Origin: Streptomyces sp. BV286
Lineage (GTDB): Bacteria > Actinomycetota > Actinomycetes > Streptomycetales > Streptomycetaceae
DNA: 64,000 nt
Assembly (NCBI RefSeq): GCF_019090165.1
Contig: NZ_JAHRIB010000106.1
Location: 1 to 64,000 of the forward strand
Direction: 5' to 3'
Position 1 is the stretch's first letter; each line of letters starts with the position of its first letter. The notes under the pieces are model-generated. The model saw only the letters and a program-made list of their open reading frames with translations. It did not search any database and was not told the DNA's origin. This document shows, piece after piece, positions 25,786 through 41,999 of the stretch. The translations under genes and the position numbers were made by a program.

Positions 25786-28700
25786 TCAGCGGATGCGGTG
25801 GCTCTCCGGCGGTCCCAGATACGTGGGCTCCAGCCCGCCCGTGTCGATCACCAGGCGTTGCAGCACCACCGTCGGGTCGACCGTCCAGAACTTCAGCCGG
25901 TGCACCCCGGCCGCCCCGATCATGTGGCGCGTAGACGTGCGGTTGACGTTGTCCGAGGTGTTGCGGGCCCACTCGATGTCCATCAGGCCGTCGTCGGCTC
26001 CGGTGGCCGCGTGGATGTCGACGGTCTGCGGCGCGTCCCCGTCGAACGAGATCCCGTACTTCAGTCCGCCCGTCGGCAGGGCCGGGTTGCGCGGTGGCAG
26101 ATAGACCCACACCGTGACCGGCCCCGCGGACAGCAGGCTCACCTCGTACTCCAGCCGGGGGGACGAGCCGCCCGGCGTGCGCCGCGGAGCGGTCACCGGC
26201 CACGGCGTCACGCCCGCGCCCGTGCGGCCGATCCCGTCGATACGGCGCCATGTGCCCACCGAGCGCGTGAAGTGCTCGGCGTCGAGGGCGACGTACCCGC
26301 CCGCCTCCACGAACCCCCGCAGCCCGCTCGCCGGCGGCCGCTCGGCGATCACCGCGACCGTGACCGTCGCCCCGGCCCCCTCCACGGTCACCGACGCCTC
26401 GGTCCGCCCCCGCGGCGCCTTCGCCCAGTCGACGGTCAGCACGGCCCGCACCTGCTGGTCGACCCGGCCCCGCGGCCGGTCGACCACGAGCCACGGCACA
26501 TGGGAGGTGATCCGGTAGTCGAAGGCCTCCCGGCCCCGGTTGAAGACCTCGATGTACTGGTCGGGCCGGGTCTGGTACGGGCTGAAGACAGGCAGTACGG
26601 GCGCGCCCGACGACCCACCCGGCCACCACTCCCCCGACTCCGTCCCGTCCACCGCCACGCCCATCGAGGCCCCCGCCGGCACGTCGATCCGCTTCACCGC
26701 CGGGAAGATCTCGTCGGGCAGCGCCACGTTGTTCCGCTCGGGCTGCTGCCAGGGCGCGTTCGGCCCGTACCGTTCCACGTCCCCGTACCCGATGTGCGGC
26801 TGCGTCTGGAAACCCCGCCACTTGCCGCCCGCCACCCGGGAGTTGAAGCGCTCGGCGAGTGCGAAGTCACGGGCCAGCCCGGCCTCCGCCTCGGCCGCCA
26901 GGCCGTTGGTCGCGGCCCGCCCCTGCCCGGCGTACAGCAGGTTGGTGAACTCCGCCTCCCGCAGCCCGTACAGGTTGGCCGTCGCCTCCACCTCGTACCC
27001 GACCAGCTCGAACCAGGCGTCCTGGTCCCCGGCGGGAAGTCTTCGGCCGATCCGCTCCGCGTCCTTCCCCAGCCGCCGCCACTCCTGCGTGACCCGCTCC
27101 AGTTCGCGATGACCGAAGTGGAAAGGCGTCTCCCGGTCGTCGTACACGACCTTCCCGTCGACCAGCGTGATCCTGCGGTTCAGCAGTTCGGGCTTGCGGC
27201 GCGACTGGAGCTGCGCGTATCTCGCCAGCACCTCGGCGATCGCCTCCGCCTGCGCCGCGCCGAAGTTCTGGGCCGCGTACCGCCGCTCCCACTCCCCGAT
27301 GCTCTCCAGCGGCCAGCGTTCCGGGTTCCAGGCGTGGTCGAGGAAGAACTCCGTCGGCAGTTCGTTGCCCTTGAGGTCGCCGACGTTCGTGACCCACAGT
27401 TCGCGGTTCCCGTACTCGACCGCCTGGTGGAGCTGGTCCCACAGGTTCGGCAGCGACGTGGTGTCCACCCACTTGTAGTTGCGGCCGACGCCGACGTAGT
27501 CGAAGTGGTAGTAGAGCCCGTAGCCTCCGGCCCGCGCGGCCTCCGCCGGATCCGGATGCTTGCGGATGTTCCCCCAGTTGTCGTCGGTGAGCACGACCGT
27601 CACGTCGTCCGGCGCGCGCAGGCCGCGGTCCCAGTAGCGCTGGACCTCCTTGTAGAGCGTCCACACCTGCGGGGTCTCGGAGGCCGGGCGGCCGGTGACG
27701 TCCTCGATGATCGATCTCTGCGTCGCGATGATCTCCTGCATCAGTTCGATGGCGTCGCCGTCCGGCAGGCTCGTGTCGCCGTTCCCGCGCATCCCGAGCG
27801 TGACGACGCCTTCGAAGTCCTGGTCGGTCATGCGCTCGATGCCGTCGCGCCAGTACGCCTTGACGGCCTCCGCGTTCCGCCGGAACGACCACTCCCCCGT
27901 ACCGCCGTACGGGTCCCGCCCCGGCGTCACGATGTTCCCCGCGCTGTCCCGCACGGCGGGCACCGCGTGCCGGTTCCACTCCTCGATGCCCCGCATCATC
28001 GGCGCCTCATGAGACGTGCCCATGACAATCCCGTACGCCTTCGCCCGTGCGTGGTTCTCCGGGTCGTCCTCCGCGAACGCCCTCCCCCACACCGCCGGCC
28101 ACAGGTAGTTCGCCTTCAGCCGCAGCAGTACCTCGAAGACCTTCGCGTAGAAGTCCGCGGTGAAGCCGCCGGCATGCCCGGGCGCCTTGCCCGGCCCGAA
28201 GAAGGCGGGCGCCCACGTCCCCAGCGCAGGGTTCTCGTCGTTGATGAAGATCCCCCGGTACTTCACCGCGGGTGTGCCCTGGCTGAAGCGCCCCGGCAGC
28301 ACGTACACCGCACTGCGGCGCACCGGACGCACGTCGTCCCACCAGTACCAGGGCGAGACCCCGATCCCGTACGAGACGTCGTACGCCCCGAAGATCGTGC
28401 CGCGCGGATCGCTGCCGGCCACCACGAACGCCCGCTCCACCCCCGGCATCGGCCGCTCGACCACGGTCTGCAGCGAGGTCTCCCACTTGCCGCGGATCCC
28501 GCGGACGTCGAGCTTTCCGGCCGCGACCAGCCCGTCGATCAGCGGACTGCGCCCGACCGTCCCCACCAGGACGATCTCCCGCGCCACCGAGGAGCCGGGC
28601 CGCACGCCCGTGACCCGCTCGATGTCGTCACGGAGGTCGCCCGCGACCCGTACGACTCCGGGGTGGTCGTCGGCGCTGACCACGACCGGCGCGCCCACCA

Positions 28701-28869
28701 GCGGGAACGCGCCCGGCTTCGGCGAGAAGGAGATGTACGCCCCCGGGTCGGTCGGGGCCCCAGGCGCGTCCTGCGCCCGTGCGACCCCGGACAGACCGGG
28801 CACCGCGGGCAACGCCACCAGCCCGGTCCCCGCCCCTAGAACGGCTCTACGGCTGACGCCTCCAGACAT
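25786..28869 (-). CDS. secreted GH115 family alpha-glucuronidase (xylan debranching)
   Basis: GH115 enzymes remove 4-O-methylglucuronic acid from xylan. The 1027-residue protein has a Tat-type signal (SRRAVLGAG, cut near ARA-QD) and GH115-like segments: DPRGTIFGAYDVSYGIGVSP followed by WYWWDDV, YRGIFINDENPALGTW, LRLKANYLWPAVWG and MGTSHEAPMMRG. A C-terminal beta-rich region follows. ATG 28867-28869 follows GAGGGGTG. First gene of a two-gene xylan unit with the GH10 xylanase; Tat and Sec signals differ within the pair. An operator-like double palindrome lies about 100 nt upstream. Confidence 0.9.
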   Translation of the reverse strand: MSGGVSRRAVLGAGTGLVALPAVPGLSGVARAQDAPGAPTDPGAYISFSPKPGAFPLVGAPVVVSADDHPGVVRVAGDLRDDIERVTGVRPGSSVAREIVLVGTVGRSPLIDGLVAAGKLDVRGIRGKWETSLQTVVERPMPGVERAFVVAGSDPRGTIFGAYDVSYGIGVSPWYWWDDVRPVRRSAVYVLPGRFSQGTPAVKYRGIFINDENPALGTWAPAFFGPGKAPGHAGGFTADFYAKVFEVLLRLKANYLWPAVWGRAFAEDDPENHARAKAYGIVMGTSHEAPMMRGIEEWNRHAVPAVRDSAGNIVTPGRDPYGGTGEWSFRRNAEAVKAYWRDGIERMTDQDFEGVVTLGMRGNGDTSLPDGDAIELMQEIIATQRSIIEDVTGRPASETPQVWTLYKEVQRYWDRGLRAPDDVTVVLTDDNWGNIRKHPDPAEAARAGGYGLYYHFDYVGVGRNYKWVDTTSLPNLWDQLHQAVEYGNRELWVTNVGDLKGNELPTEFFLDHAWNPERWPLESIGEWERRYAAQNFGAAQAEAIAEVLARYAQLQSRRKPELLNRRITLVDGKVVYDDRETPFHFGHRELERVTQEWRRLGKDAERIGRRLPAGDQDAWFELVGYEVEATANLYGLREAEFTNLLYAGQGRAATNGLAAEAEAGLARDFALAERFNSRVAGGKWRGFQTQPHIGYGDVERYGPNAPWQQPERNNVALPDEIFPAVKRIDVPAGASMGVAVDGTESGEWWPGGSSGAPVLPVFSPYQTRPDQYIEVFNRGREAFDYRITSHVPWLVVDRPRGRVDQQVRAVLTVDWAKAPRGRTEASVTVEGAGATVTVAVIAERPPASGLRGFVEAGGYVALDAEHFTRSVGTWRRIDGIGRTGAGVTPWPVTAPRRTPGGSSPRLEYEVSLLSAGPVTVWVYLPPRNPALPTGGLKYGISFDGDAPQTVDIHAATGADDGLMDIEWARNTSDNVNRTSTRHMIGAAGVHRLKFWTVDPTVVLQRLVIDTGGLEPTYLGPPESHRIR

Positions 28870-28964
28870 GCCACACCCCTCGAACGTGTCGTCGTCCCGA
28901 ATTTGCTCAGCGGCATGACAAATGGTGGAGGGAGTGACCCCTGAGGGGAATGGGTCGTAGACGT

Positions 28965-28991
28965 CGAATAGTTTCGTAACGAATCATTTCG
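28965..28991 (-). promoter_or_regulatory. double palindrome upstream of the xylan operon
   Basis: Two CGAA-N4-TTCG palindromes (28965-28976 and 28980-28991) are separated by taa, with centres 15 nt apart. They lie about 100 nt upstream of the GH115 start and after the tuf terminator. CGAAA-type palindromes have been described at Streptomyces xylanase promoters, so a xylan-responsive repressor site is likely. The regulator is not in the window. Confidence 0.55.
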
Positions 28992-29023
28992 ACGCGCGCT
29001 CCAGGGGCCGTCCGGGCACGGCA

Positions 29024-29059
29024 AAGGGGCCCGTACGACCGGAGTCGTACGGGCCCCTT
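29024..29059 (-). terminator. terminator of the rpsL-rpsG-fusA-tuf operon
   Basis: A perfect 16-bp stem (29024-29039 with 29044-29059) with loop cgga is followed in the minus direction by TTGCC. It lies 59 nt after the tuf stop. Confidence 0.85.
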
Positions 29060-29117
29060 CAAGGAGCTCAGCTGATGCTGGAGCTACCAGGCGTCAAGCC
29101 CGACAGGTAGGTGAAAC

Positions 29118-30311
<1,194 letters not shown>

Positions 30312-30475
30312 TGAATCCTCCTGCGGAGTGGTTCTGGTACGCCTTACTCATCGGCGCCAGGTGATCTTTGCTGGGATGCCGCCCGCGGGACCCTCCCCGG
30401 ACAGGACGATCCCTCGTCCCCCCGGTTCGGGGCCCTGCGGTCGGTGTCAAGCCTAAAGCGTGCAAACGGTGTGTG

Positions 30476-32605
30476 TTACTCGCCCTTGGCCTTCGCGATG
30501 ATCTCCTCGGCGACGTTCCGGGGAACCTCGGCGTAGGAGTCGAACTGCATCGAGTAGCTTGCGCGACCCGAGGTCTTGCTGCGGAGGTCGCCGACGTAGC
30601 CGAACATCTCCGAGAGGGGCACGAGGCCCTTCACGACGCGGGCACCGGCACGCTCCTCCATGGCCTGGATCTGGCCACGGCGGGAGTTGATGTCGCCGAT
30701 GACCTCGCCCATGTAGTCCTCGGGCGTGGTGACCTCGACGGCCATCATCGGCTCGAGCAGCACGGGGCTGGCCTTGCGCGCGGCCTCCTTGAAGGCCTGC
30801 GAACCGGCGATCTTGAAGGCGAGCTCGGAGGAGTCGACCTCGTGGTAGGCACCGTCGAGAAGCGTGATGCGGACACCCGTCATCTCGTACCCGGCGAGGA
30901 TGCCGAACTGCATGGCCTCCTGCGCACCGGCGTCCACCGACGGGATGTACTCCCGCGGGATACGGCCACCGGTCACCTTGTTCACGAACTCGTACGCCGG
31001 ACCGTCGGTCTCGGTGATGGGCTCGATCGCGATCTGCACCTTGGCGAACTGACCGGTACCACCGGTCTGCTTCTTGTGGGTGTAGTCCACGCGCTCGACG
31101 GCCTTGCGGATCGTCTCACGGTAGGCGACCTGCGGCTTACCGACGTTGGCCTCGACCTTGAACTCACGGCGCATACGGTCGACCAGCACCTCGAGGTGCA
31201 GCTCGCCCATACCGCCGATGATGGTCTGGCCGGTCTCCTCGTCCGAGTGAACCTGGAAGGAGGGGTCCTCCTCCGCGAGACGCTGGATGGCTACACCCAG
31301 CTTCTCCTGGTCACCCTTGGACTTGGGCTCGATGGCGACCTGAATGACCGGCGCCGGGAAGTCCATGGACTCCAGGATGACCGGGTTCTTGTCGTCCGAG
31401 AGCGTCTCACCGGTGGTGGTCTGCTTCAGGCCCATCACGGCGACGATGTCGCCGGCGCCCACCGACTCGATCTCCTCACGCTTGTTCGCGTGCATGCGGT
31501 AGATCTTGCCGATGCGCTCCTTCTTGCCCTTGACGGAGTTCAGCACGGCGGTGCCGGACTCCAGGCGGCCCGAGTAGACCCGGACGAAGGTGAGCTTGCC
31601 CAGGTGCGGGTCGCTCATGATCTTGAACGCGAGGGCGGACAGCGGCTCGTCCACGGACGGCTTGCGCTTGATGACGACCTCGGGGTCCTTGACGTCGTGG
31701 CCTTCGATGGCCTCCACGTCGAGGGGGGTCGGCAGGTAGCGCACGACCGCGTCGAGCAGGGGCTGGACGCCCTTGTTCTTGAACGCGGTGCCACAGAACA
31801 CCGGGGTGACCGTGGTGTCGTTGGACTTGCCGGACGCGATGGTGATGCGACGGATCGCGGCGTACAGCTGCTCCTCGGTGGGCTCCTGGCCCTCCAGGTA
31901 CAGCTCCATGATCTCTTCGTCGTTCTCCGCGACGGCCTCGATCAGCAGACCGCGGTACTCCTCGGCCGCCTCGGTGTGCGTGGCCGGGATGTCGACGACG
32001 TCGTACATCTCGCCCTTCGCCGCCTCGGCGGACCACACGAGCGCCTTCATGCGGACCAGGTCCACAACGCCCTTGAAGTCCATCTCGGCACCGATCGGAA
32101 GCTGCATGACCAGGGGCTGCGCACCGAGGCGGTCCTTGATCATGTCGACGCAGCGGTGGAACTCCGCGCCGGTCCGGTCGAGCTTGTTCACGAAGCAGAT
32201 ACGCGGCACGCCGTAGCGGTCGGCCTGACGCCACACGGTCTCGGACTGCGGCTCGACACCGGCGACACCGTCGAACACCGTGACGGCACCGTCGAGGACG
32301 CGGAGCGAACGCTCCACCTCGACCGTGAAGTCGACGTGCCCGGGGGTGTCGATGATGTTGATCGTGTAGTCGTTGTCCTCGAGCGGCCAGTGACAGGTGG
32401 TCGCAGCAGAGGTGATCGTGATGCCACGCTCCTGCTCCTGCTCCATCCAGTCCATGGTGGCAGCGCCGTCGTGGACCTCACCGATCTTGTAGCTGACGCC
32501 GGTGTAGAAGAGGATCCGCTCGGTGGTGGTCGTCTTGCCCGCGTCGATGTGGGCCATGATCCCGATGTTGCGGACCTTGGCCAGGTCAAGTGAAGTGGTA
32601 GCCAT
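30476..32605 (-). CDS. fusA: elongation factor G
   Basis: EF-G drives translocation and, with RRF, ribosome recycling. The 709-residue GTPase shows [62 protein letters not shown] and the domain IV-V motifs [15 protein letters not shown] and [17 protein letters not shown]. Normal length. It lies 39 nt after rpsG. Confidence 0.98.
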   Translation of the reverse strand: MATTSLDLAKVRNIGIMAHIDAGKTTTTERILFYTGVSYKIGEVHDGAATMDWMEQEQERGITITSAATTCHWPLEDNDYTINIIDTPGHVDFTVEVERSLRVLDGAVTVFDGVAGVEPQSETVWRQADRYGVPRICFVNKLDRTGAEFHRCVDMIKDRLGAQPLVMQLPIGAEMDFKGVVDLVRMKALVWSAEAAKGEMYDVVDIPATHTEAAEEYRGLLIEAVAENDEEIMELYLEGQEPTEEQLYAAIRRITIASGKSNDTTVTPVFCGTAFKNKGVQPLLDAVVRYLPTPLDVEAIEGHDVKDPEVVIKRKPSVDEPLSALAFKIMSDPHLGKLTFVRVYSGRLESGTAVLNSVKGKKERIGKIYRMHANKREEIESVGAGDIVAVMGLKQTTTGETLSDDKNPVILESMDFPAPVIQVAIEPKSKGDQEKLGVAIQRLAEEDPSFQVHSDEETGQTIIGGMGELHLEVLVDRMRREFKVEANVGKPQVAYRETIRKAVERVDYTHKKQTGGTGQFAKVQIAIEPITETDGPAYEFVNKVTGGRIPREYIPSVDAGAQEAMQFGILAGYEMTGVRITLLDGAYHEVDSSELAFKIAGSQAFKEAARKASPVLLEPMMAVEVTTPEDYMGEVIGDINSRRGQIQAMEERAGARVVKGLVPLSEMFGYVGDLRSKTSGRASYSMQFDSYAEVPRNVAEEIIAKAKGE

Positions 32606-32644
32606 AAGGCTTCGGTCTTCTCTCGGTCTCGATGTGGGTTGCGA

Positions 32645-33115
32645 CTACCAGCGGTAGTGCGCGAAGGCCTTGTTGGACTCGGCCATCTTGTGGGTGTCCT
32701 CGCGCTTCTTCACAGCGGCACCAAGGCCGTTGGACGCGTCGAGAAGTTCGTTGAGCAGACGCTCGGTCATGGTCTTCTCGCGACGGGCGCGGGAGTAACC
32801 GACCAGCCAGCGCAGCGCCAGGGTGCTCGCGCGGCCGGGCTTGACCTCGACCGGCACCTGGTAGGTGGCGCCACCGACACGGCGGGACTTGACCTCGAGG
32901 GTCGGCTTGATGTTCTCCAGAGCGCGCTTCAGCGTGATGACCGGGTCGTTGCCGGTCTTCTCGCGCAGGCCCTCCATGGCGCCGTAGACGATGCGCTCGG
33001 CGGTGGAGCGCTTGCCGTTCAGCAGCACCTTGTTGATGAGCGACGTGACAAGAGGAGAACCGTAGACCGGGTCGATGATGACCGGGCGCTTCGGGGCGGG
33101 GCCCTTACGAGGCAT
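32645..33115 (-). CDS. rpsG: 30S ribosomal protein S7
   Basis: uS7 nucleates 30S head assembly. The 156-residue product starts [20 protein letters not shown] and contains [40 protein letters not shown] and [27 protein letters not shown] sequence. It begins 2 nt after the rpsL stop. Confidence 0.98.
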   Translation of the reverse strand: MPRKGPAPKRPVIIDPVYGSPLVTSLINKVLLNGKRSTAERIVYGAMEGLREKTGNDPVITLKRALENIKPTLEVKSRRVGGATYQVPVEVKPGRASTLALRWLVGYSRARREKTMTERLLNELLDASNGLGAAVKKREDTHKMAESNKAFAHYRW

Positions 33116-33117
33116 TT

Positions 33118-33489
33118 CTACTTCTCCTTCTTGGCGCCGTAGCGGCTGCGGGCCTGCTTGCGGTTCTTGACACCCTGGGTGTCCAGGGAACCTCGGATGA
33201 TCTTGTAGCGAACACCCGGCAGGTCCTTCACACGGCCACCACGCACGAGCACGATGGAGTGCTCCTGCAGGTTGTGTCCCTCACCCGGAATGTAAGCGGT
33301 GACTTCGATCCCGCTGGTCAGACGCACACGCGCGACCTTACGCAGGGCCGAGTTCGGCTTCTTCGGGGTGGTCGTGAACACACGCGTGCAGACGCCGCGA
33401 CGCTGGGGCGAACCCTCGAGTGCGGGCGTCTTGTTCTTCTCGACCTTGTCCTGCCGGCCCTTCCGGACCAGCTGCTGGATCGTAGGCAC
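33118..33489 (-). CDS. rpsL: 30S ribosomal protein S12
   Basis: uS12 sits in the decoding centre. The 123-residue product starts [20 protein letters not shown]. It carries Lys43 in [13 protein letters not shown] and Lys88 in [12 protein letters not shown], the wild-type residues whose change gives streptomycin resistance, so the sequence predicts a streptomycin-sensitive ribosome. The ORF is open upstream, but homology starts at the GTG at 33487-33489, after GGAGAAG. Confidence 0.98.
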   Translation of the reverse strand: MPTIQQLVRKGRQDKVEKNKTPALEGSPQRRGVCTRVFTTTPKKPNSALRKVARVRLTSGIEVTAYIPGEGHNLQEHSIVLVRGGRVKDLPGVRYKIIRGSLDTQGVKNRKQARSRYGAKKEK

Positions 33490-33684
33490 TACTTCTCCGG
33501 TTTCTGTGTGCCGAATGGTGAAGCTAACCTGGAACACCGCCGACCCACGCGGTCGGGTGTGTCGAATACTGCAGATTCCCGCCGCAAGGCGGGAGGGGCG
33601 CAGATTGCGGTGGCCGGTGACGACTCCCCTAGTGCGGTTGAAGGCACGCACGGGAGCCAGGGCACACCCCAGGCACAAGGTCTG
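33490..33684 (-). promoter_or_regulatory. long leader of the rpsL operon with shared element and hairpin
   Basis: The leader of about 190 nt contains the 25-nt element (33540-33564) found identically before rpsJ, and a 6-bp hairpin upstream of it (33575-33590, arms cccgcc and ggcggg). No convincing gene is present. Confidence 0.6.
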
Positions 33685-33713
33685 AGCGTACCTACCTCAT
33701 ACGCTGCGGTCAA
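33685..33713 (-). promoter_or_regulatory. promoter of the rpsL-rpsG-fusA-tuf operon
   Basis: TTGACC (33708-33713), 17-nt spacer and TACGCT (33685-33690) on the minus strand fit the vegetative consensus. Start is predicted near 33678. Confidence 0.65.
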
Positions 33714-33780
33714 AACAAATGGGCAGCGCTCACTACCCTGAGCGGACCATGCCAAGCGTCCGCCCCCGCTGTGATCTTCC

Positions 33781-34320
33781 TCAGAGCGCCAGGAGCGCGG
33801 CGAGCAGCAGGGTCAGCACCAGCGCCCAGCCCGCGGTGGACACCCATCCGAAGACCAGCCCGGTGAGCGCGAGACCGTCGCCGCCCTCGCCCGTCCGCCG
33901 GATCTCGGAGCGGGCGGTGTGGCCCAGGATCACCGCGGGAATCCCGGTGAGCCCGACCGTCACCAGGCAGAGCACACCGCAGATCGCCGACCCGACGGCC
34001 TTCTCGTTGGTCCTCTGCGCCACAGCGGGCAGGAACGTCCGTGGTACGGGCCCGAAGGCCGCCGGCAGCGGTACGGGCCCCTGAGGCAGGTCGGCCACCA
34101 GAAGGGCCAGCTCGCCCACCGTACGGGCCTCGTACGCCCGCGCCACCCGCTTCTCGAACTCGGGCTGCTGCATCCGCCCCTCGCCGAAGCCCGCTCTGAG
34201 CACGTCCACGGCACGCTCCCGGTCGGCGTTCGAGGCGAGCATCGAGTGCCCGGCCTGCTCCTGCCGGGAACGCGGACTGTTCCACCCCTGCCCCGGCTGC
34301 CACGGCGACGGATACGACAC
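33781..34320 (-). CDS. membrane protein with DUF1707 and DUF4190-like domains
   Basis: Unknown function. The 179-residue protein has a DUF1707-type N-terminal segment (LASNADRERAVDVLRAGFGE and RMQQPEFEKRVARAYEARTV). Two to three membrane helices at the C-terminus follow (AICGVLCLVTVGLTGIPAVI and LTGLVFGWVSTAGWALVLT), typical of DUF4190. Such proteins are common in Streptomyces. It lies upstream of the rpsL promoter and downstream of the rpoC terminator, so it is probably transcribed alone. Confidence 0.8.
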   Translation of the reverse strand: MSYPSPWQPGQGWNSPRSRQEQAGHSMLASNADRERAVDVLRAGFGEGRMQQPEFEKRVARAYEARTVGELALLVADLPQGPVPLPAAFGPVPRTFLPAVAQRTNEKAVGSAICGVLCLVTVGLTGIPAVILGHTARSEIRRTGEGGDGLALTGLVFGWVSTAGWALVLTLLLAALLAL

Positions 34321-34457
34321 GGGAGCACCTCCCCCGGACTGGCTGGGTCTCCATCATGCGCCAACACGGCATTTCCGGCACAGGGCCTGCACCGCATGGA
34401 TACGACGACTTCCCCCGGACCGTCCGAGGACACCATCCCAGACACCGGCCGGCACGC

Positions 34458-34494
34458 CGAAGGGCGGCCACCCCACCGGGGTGACCGCCCTTCG
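34458..34494 (-). terminator. terminator of rpoBC
   Basis: A 17-bp stem with one wobble (34458-34474 with 34478-34494) and a 3-nt loop lies 19 nt after the rpoC stop. Confidence 0.8.
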
Positions 34495-34512
34495 ACTCAA
34501 GCAGACGCTCGC

Positions 34513-38412
<3,900 letters not shown>

Positions 38413-38513
38413 TTGTCGTCAATCCCTCTTTCGGGGTCGATTCTTCACTGGTCTGACTGGGGTCCGGGGTTGGTTAGCCGGGGCTCTTGTTCAGGGAGCC
38501 CCGGCCAGACCCG

Positions 38514-41500
38514 TCAGACCTCTTCGACGCTGCTCGGCTCACGCCGGGACAGGTCGATACCGAGCTCCTCCGCGGCGCGGAAGACGTCCTCGTCCGTGTC
38601 GCGCATCTCGATGGACATGCCGTCCGAGGACAGCACCTCCACGTTGAGGCAGAGCGACTGCATTTCCTTGATGAGCACCTTGAAGGACTCGGGAATGCCG
38701 GGCTCAGGAATGTTCTCGCCCTTGACGATGGCCTCGTAGACCTTCACGCGGCCGGTCACGTCGTCGGACTTGATGGTCAGCAGCTCCTGGAGGGCGTACG
38801 CGGCGCCATAAGCCTCCAGCGCCCACACCTCCATCTCACCGAAGCGCTGGCCACCGAACTGGGCCTTACCACCCAGCGGCTGCTGGGTGATCATCGAGTA
38901 CGGACCGGTCGACCGGGCGTGGAGCTTGTCGTCGACCAGGTGGTGGAGCTTGAGGATGTACATGTAGCCGACCGAGACGGGCTCGGGGAACGGCTCGCCG
39001 GATCGGCCGTCGAACAGCGGCGCCTTACCGGTCGGGAGCACCATGCGTGATCCGTCGCGGTTCGGGATCGTGTGCTGCAGCAGACCGGCCAGCTCGTCCT
39101 CACGCGCACCGTCGAAGACGGGGGTGGCGACGTTGGTGCCGGGCTCGACCTTGTCGGCCTCGATGGCCTGGAGGCGCTGCGCCCAGTCGTCCGCGAGGCC
39201 GGAGACGTCCCAGCCGCGGCTGGCGAGCCAGCCGAGGTGGATCTCCAGGACCTGCCCCGGGTTCATTCGGGACGGGACACCCAGCGGGTTGAGGATGATG
39301 TCGACCGGCGTGCCGTCCTCAAGGAAGGGCATGTCCTCGATCGGAAGGATCTTGGAGATGACACCCTTGTTGCCGTGACGGCCGGCGAGCTTGTCACCGT
39401 CCGTGATCTTGCGCTTCTGCGCCACGTAGACCCGAACCAGCTGGTTCACGCCCGGCGGCAGCTCGTCGCCCTCTTCACGGTCGAAGACGCGGACGCCGAT
39501 GACCTTGCCGATCTCGCCGTGCGGCACCTTCAGCGAGGTGTCGCGCACCTCGCGCGCCTTCTCACCGAAGATCGCACGGAGCAGGCGCTCCTCCGGGGTC
39601 AGCTCGGTCTCACCCTTGGGCGTGACCTTGCCGACCAGGATGTCGCCGGCGACGACCTCGGCACCGATACGGATGATGCCGCGCTCGTCGAGGTCGGCGA
39701 GGACCTCCTCGGAGACGTTCGGGATGTCCCGGGTGATCTCCTCGGGGCCGAGCTTGGTGTCACGGGCGTCGACCTCGTGCTCCTCGATGTGGATCGAGGA
39801 GAGGACGTCGTCCTGCACGAGGCGCTGCGACAGGATGATCGCGTCCTCGTAGTTGTGACCCTCCCACGGCATGAAGGCGACGAGCAGGTTCTTGCCCAGC
39901 GCCATCTCGCCTTCCTGGGTGGCCGGACCGTCGGCGAGAACCTGGTTCTCGACGACCCGGTCGCCCTCGTGGACGACAACCTTCTGGTTGACCGAGGTGC
40001 CCTGGTTGGAGCGCGAGAACTTCGCGACGCGGTACGTGGTGTACGTGCCGTCGTCGTTGGCGACGGTGACGTAGTCCGCGGAGACCTCCTGGACCACACC
40101 CGCCTTCTCGGCCTTGATGACGTCACCGGCGTCGACGGCGCAGCGGTACTCCATGCCGGTACCGACGAGGGGGGCCTCGGCGGTGATCAGCGGCACGGCC
40201 TGGCGCATCATGTTCGCGCCCATGAGGGCACGGTTGGCGTCGTCGTGCTCGAGGAACGGGATCATGGCGGTCGCGACCGACACCATCTGGCGCGGCGAGA
40301 CGTCCATGTAGTCGACGTCGTCACCGGGGACGTAGTCGACCTCTCCGCCACGACGGCGGACCAGGACGCGGGCCTCCTCGAACCGGAAGTCGTCGCCGAG
40401 CGGCGCGTTGGCCTGGGCGATGACGAAGCGGTCCTCCTCGTCGGCGGTCAGGTAGTCGACCTCGTCGGTGACGACACCGTCGGTGACCCGGCGGTACGGC
40501 GTCTCGACGAAACCGAACGCGTTGACCCGGCCGTAGGAGGCGAGCGAGCCGATCAGGCCGATGTTCGGGCCTTCGGGGGTCTCGATCGGGCACATGCGGC
40601 CGTAGTGCGAGGGGTGCACGTCACGGACCTCGAAGCCGGCCCGCTCACGGGAGAGACCACCCGGGCCAAGAGCCGACAGACGGCGCTTGTGGGTGAGACC
40701 CGACAGCGGGTTGTTCTGGTCCATGAACTGCGACAGCTGGCTGGTGCCGAAGAACTCCTTGATGGAGGCGACGACCGGCCGGATGTTGATCAGGGTCTGC
40801 GGCGTGATCGCCTCGACGTCCTGGGTCGTCATGCGCTCACGCACGACGCGCTCCATACGAGCCAGACCCGTACGGACCTGGTTCTGGATGAGCTCGCCGA
40901 CGTTGCGCAGACGACGGTTGCCGAAGTGGTCGATGTCGTCGGTCTCGACGACGATCGAGGTGCCGTTGTCACCAACGGTCTCGGTCTCACCGGCGTGCAG
41001 CTTCACCAGGTACTTGATCGTCGAGATGATGTCCTCGACGGTCAGGATCCCGGCGTCCAGCGGGGCCTCGCTGCCCAGCTTCTTGTTGACCTTGTAACGG
41101 CCGACCTTGGCGAGGTCGTAGCGCTTGGGGTTGAAGTAGAGGTTCTCGAGCAGCGTCTGCGCGGCCTCACGGGTCGGCGGCTCGCCCGGACGCAGCTTGC
41201 GGTAGATGTCGAGCAGCGCGTCGTCCTGGCCCTGGGTGTGGTCCTTCTCCAGGGTGGCGCGCATGGACTCGTACTCGCCGAACTCCTCGAGGATCTGCTC
41301 GGTCGTCCAACCGAGAGCCTTGAGCAGGACGGTGACGGACTGCTTGCGCTTGCGGTCGATGCGGACACCGACCATGTCGCGCTTGTCGATCTCCATCTCC
41401 AGCCAGGCACCCCGGGACGGGATGACCTTGGAGGAGAAGATGTCCTTGTCGGACGTCTTGTCGATGGAGGAGTCGAAGTAGACACCCGGCGAGCGGACCA

Positions 41501-41999
41501 GCTGGGACACCACGACACGCTCGGTGCCGTTGATGACGAAGGTGCCCTTGTTGGTCATGAGCGGGAAGTCGCCCATGAAGACCGTCTGGGACTTGATCTC
41601 GCCGGTCTCGTTGTTGGTGAACTCGGCAGTGACGAAGAGGGGCGCGGAGTACGTGAAGTCGCGCTCCTTGCACTCGTCGATGGAGTTCTTGGGAGGCTCG
41701 AAGCGGTGGTCGCGGAACGTCAGGGACATCGACCCTGAGAAGTCCTCGATCGGGGAGATCTCCTCGAAGATCTCCTCGAGACCGGACTTGGTGGGGACGT
41801 CCTGTCCGCTGTCCAGAGCCGCCTCGACACGAGCCTTCCACGCGGCGTTGCCGAGCAGCCAGTCGAAGCTTTCGGTCTGCAGCGCAAGAAGGTTCGGAAC
41901 CTCGAGGGGCTCCTTGATCTTTGCAAAGGAGATGCGCAGCGGGGCGGTGCTGGCGCCGTTGTTCGTATTCGCGGTCGAGGCAGTGCGCGAGGCGGCCAA
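38514..41999 (-). CDS. rpoB: RNA polymerase beta subunit
   Basis: Catalytic partner of beta'. The 1161-residue product includes [20 protein letters not shown], the rifampicin region [20 protein letters not shown] followed by [20 protein letters not shown], and the C-terminal [20 protein letters not shown]. The positions equivalent to E. coli Asp516, His526 and Ser531 are unaltered, predicting rifampicin sensitivity. The ORF is open much farther upstream, but the TTG at 41997-41999, with GGAAGGA 7 nt upstream, gives the family N-terminus (residues [11 protein letters not shown]). Confidence 0.98.
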   Translation of the reverse strand: MAASRTASTANTNNGASTAPLRISFAKIKEPLEVPNLLALQTESFDWLLGNAAWKARVEAALDSGQDVPTKSGLEEIFEEISPIEDFSGSMSLTFRDHRFEPPKNSIDECKERDFTYSAPLFVTAEFTNNETGEIKSQTVFMGDFPLMTNKGTFVINGTERVVVSQLVRSPGVYFDSSIDKTSDKDIFSSKVIPSRGAWLEMEIDKRDMVGVRIDRKRKQSVTVLLKALGWTTEQILEEFGEYESMRATLEKDHTQGQDDALLDIYRKLRPGEPPTREAAQTLLENLYFNPKRYDLAKVGRYKVNKKLGSEAPLDAGILTVEDIISTIKYLVKLHAGETETVGDNGTSIVVETDDIDHFGNRRLRNVGELIQNQVRTGLARMERVVRERMTTQDVEAITPQTLINIRPVVASIKEFFGTSQLSQFMDQNNPLSGLTHKRRLSALGPGGLSRERAGFEVRDVHPSHYGRMCPIETPEGPNIGLIGSLASYGRVNAFGFVETPYRRVTDGVVTDEVDYLTADEEDRFVIAQANAPLGDDFRFEEARVLVRRRGGEVDYVPGDDVDYMDVSPRQMVSVATAMIPFLEHDDANRALMGANMMRQAVPLITAEAPLVGTGMEYRCAVDAGDVIKAEKAGVVQEVSADYVTVANDDGTYTTYRVAKFSRSNQGTSVNQKVVVHEGDRVVENQVLADGPATQEGEMALGKNLLVAFMPWEGHNYEDAIILSQRLVQDDVLSSIHIEEHEVDARDTKLGPEEITRDIPNVSEEVLADLDERGIIRIGAEVVAGDILVGKVTPKGETELTPEERLLRAIFGEKAREVRDTSLKVPHGEIGKVIGVRVFDREEGDELPPGVNQLVRVYVAQKRKITDGDKLAGRHGNKGVISKILPIEDMPFLEDGTPVDIILNPLGVPSRMNPGQVLEIHLGWLASRGWDVSGLADDWAQRLQAIEADKVEPGTNVATPVFDGAREDELAGLLQHTIPNRDGSRMVLPTGKAPLFDGRSGEPFPEPVSVGYMYILKLHHLVDDKLHARSTGPYSMITQQPLGGKAQFGGQRFGEMEVWALEAYGAAYALQELLTIKSDDVTGRVKVYEAIVKGENIPEPGIPESFKVLIKEMQSLCLNVEVLSSDGMSIEMRDTDEDVFRAAEELGIDLSRREPSSVEEV

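Noticed and set aside
25705..28839. A 1044-codon plus-strand ORF opposite the GH115 gene
   Set aside because: Shadow frame; the minus-strand frame encodes a coherent GH115 protein with a Tat signal.
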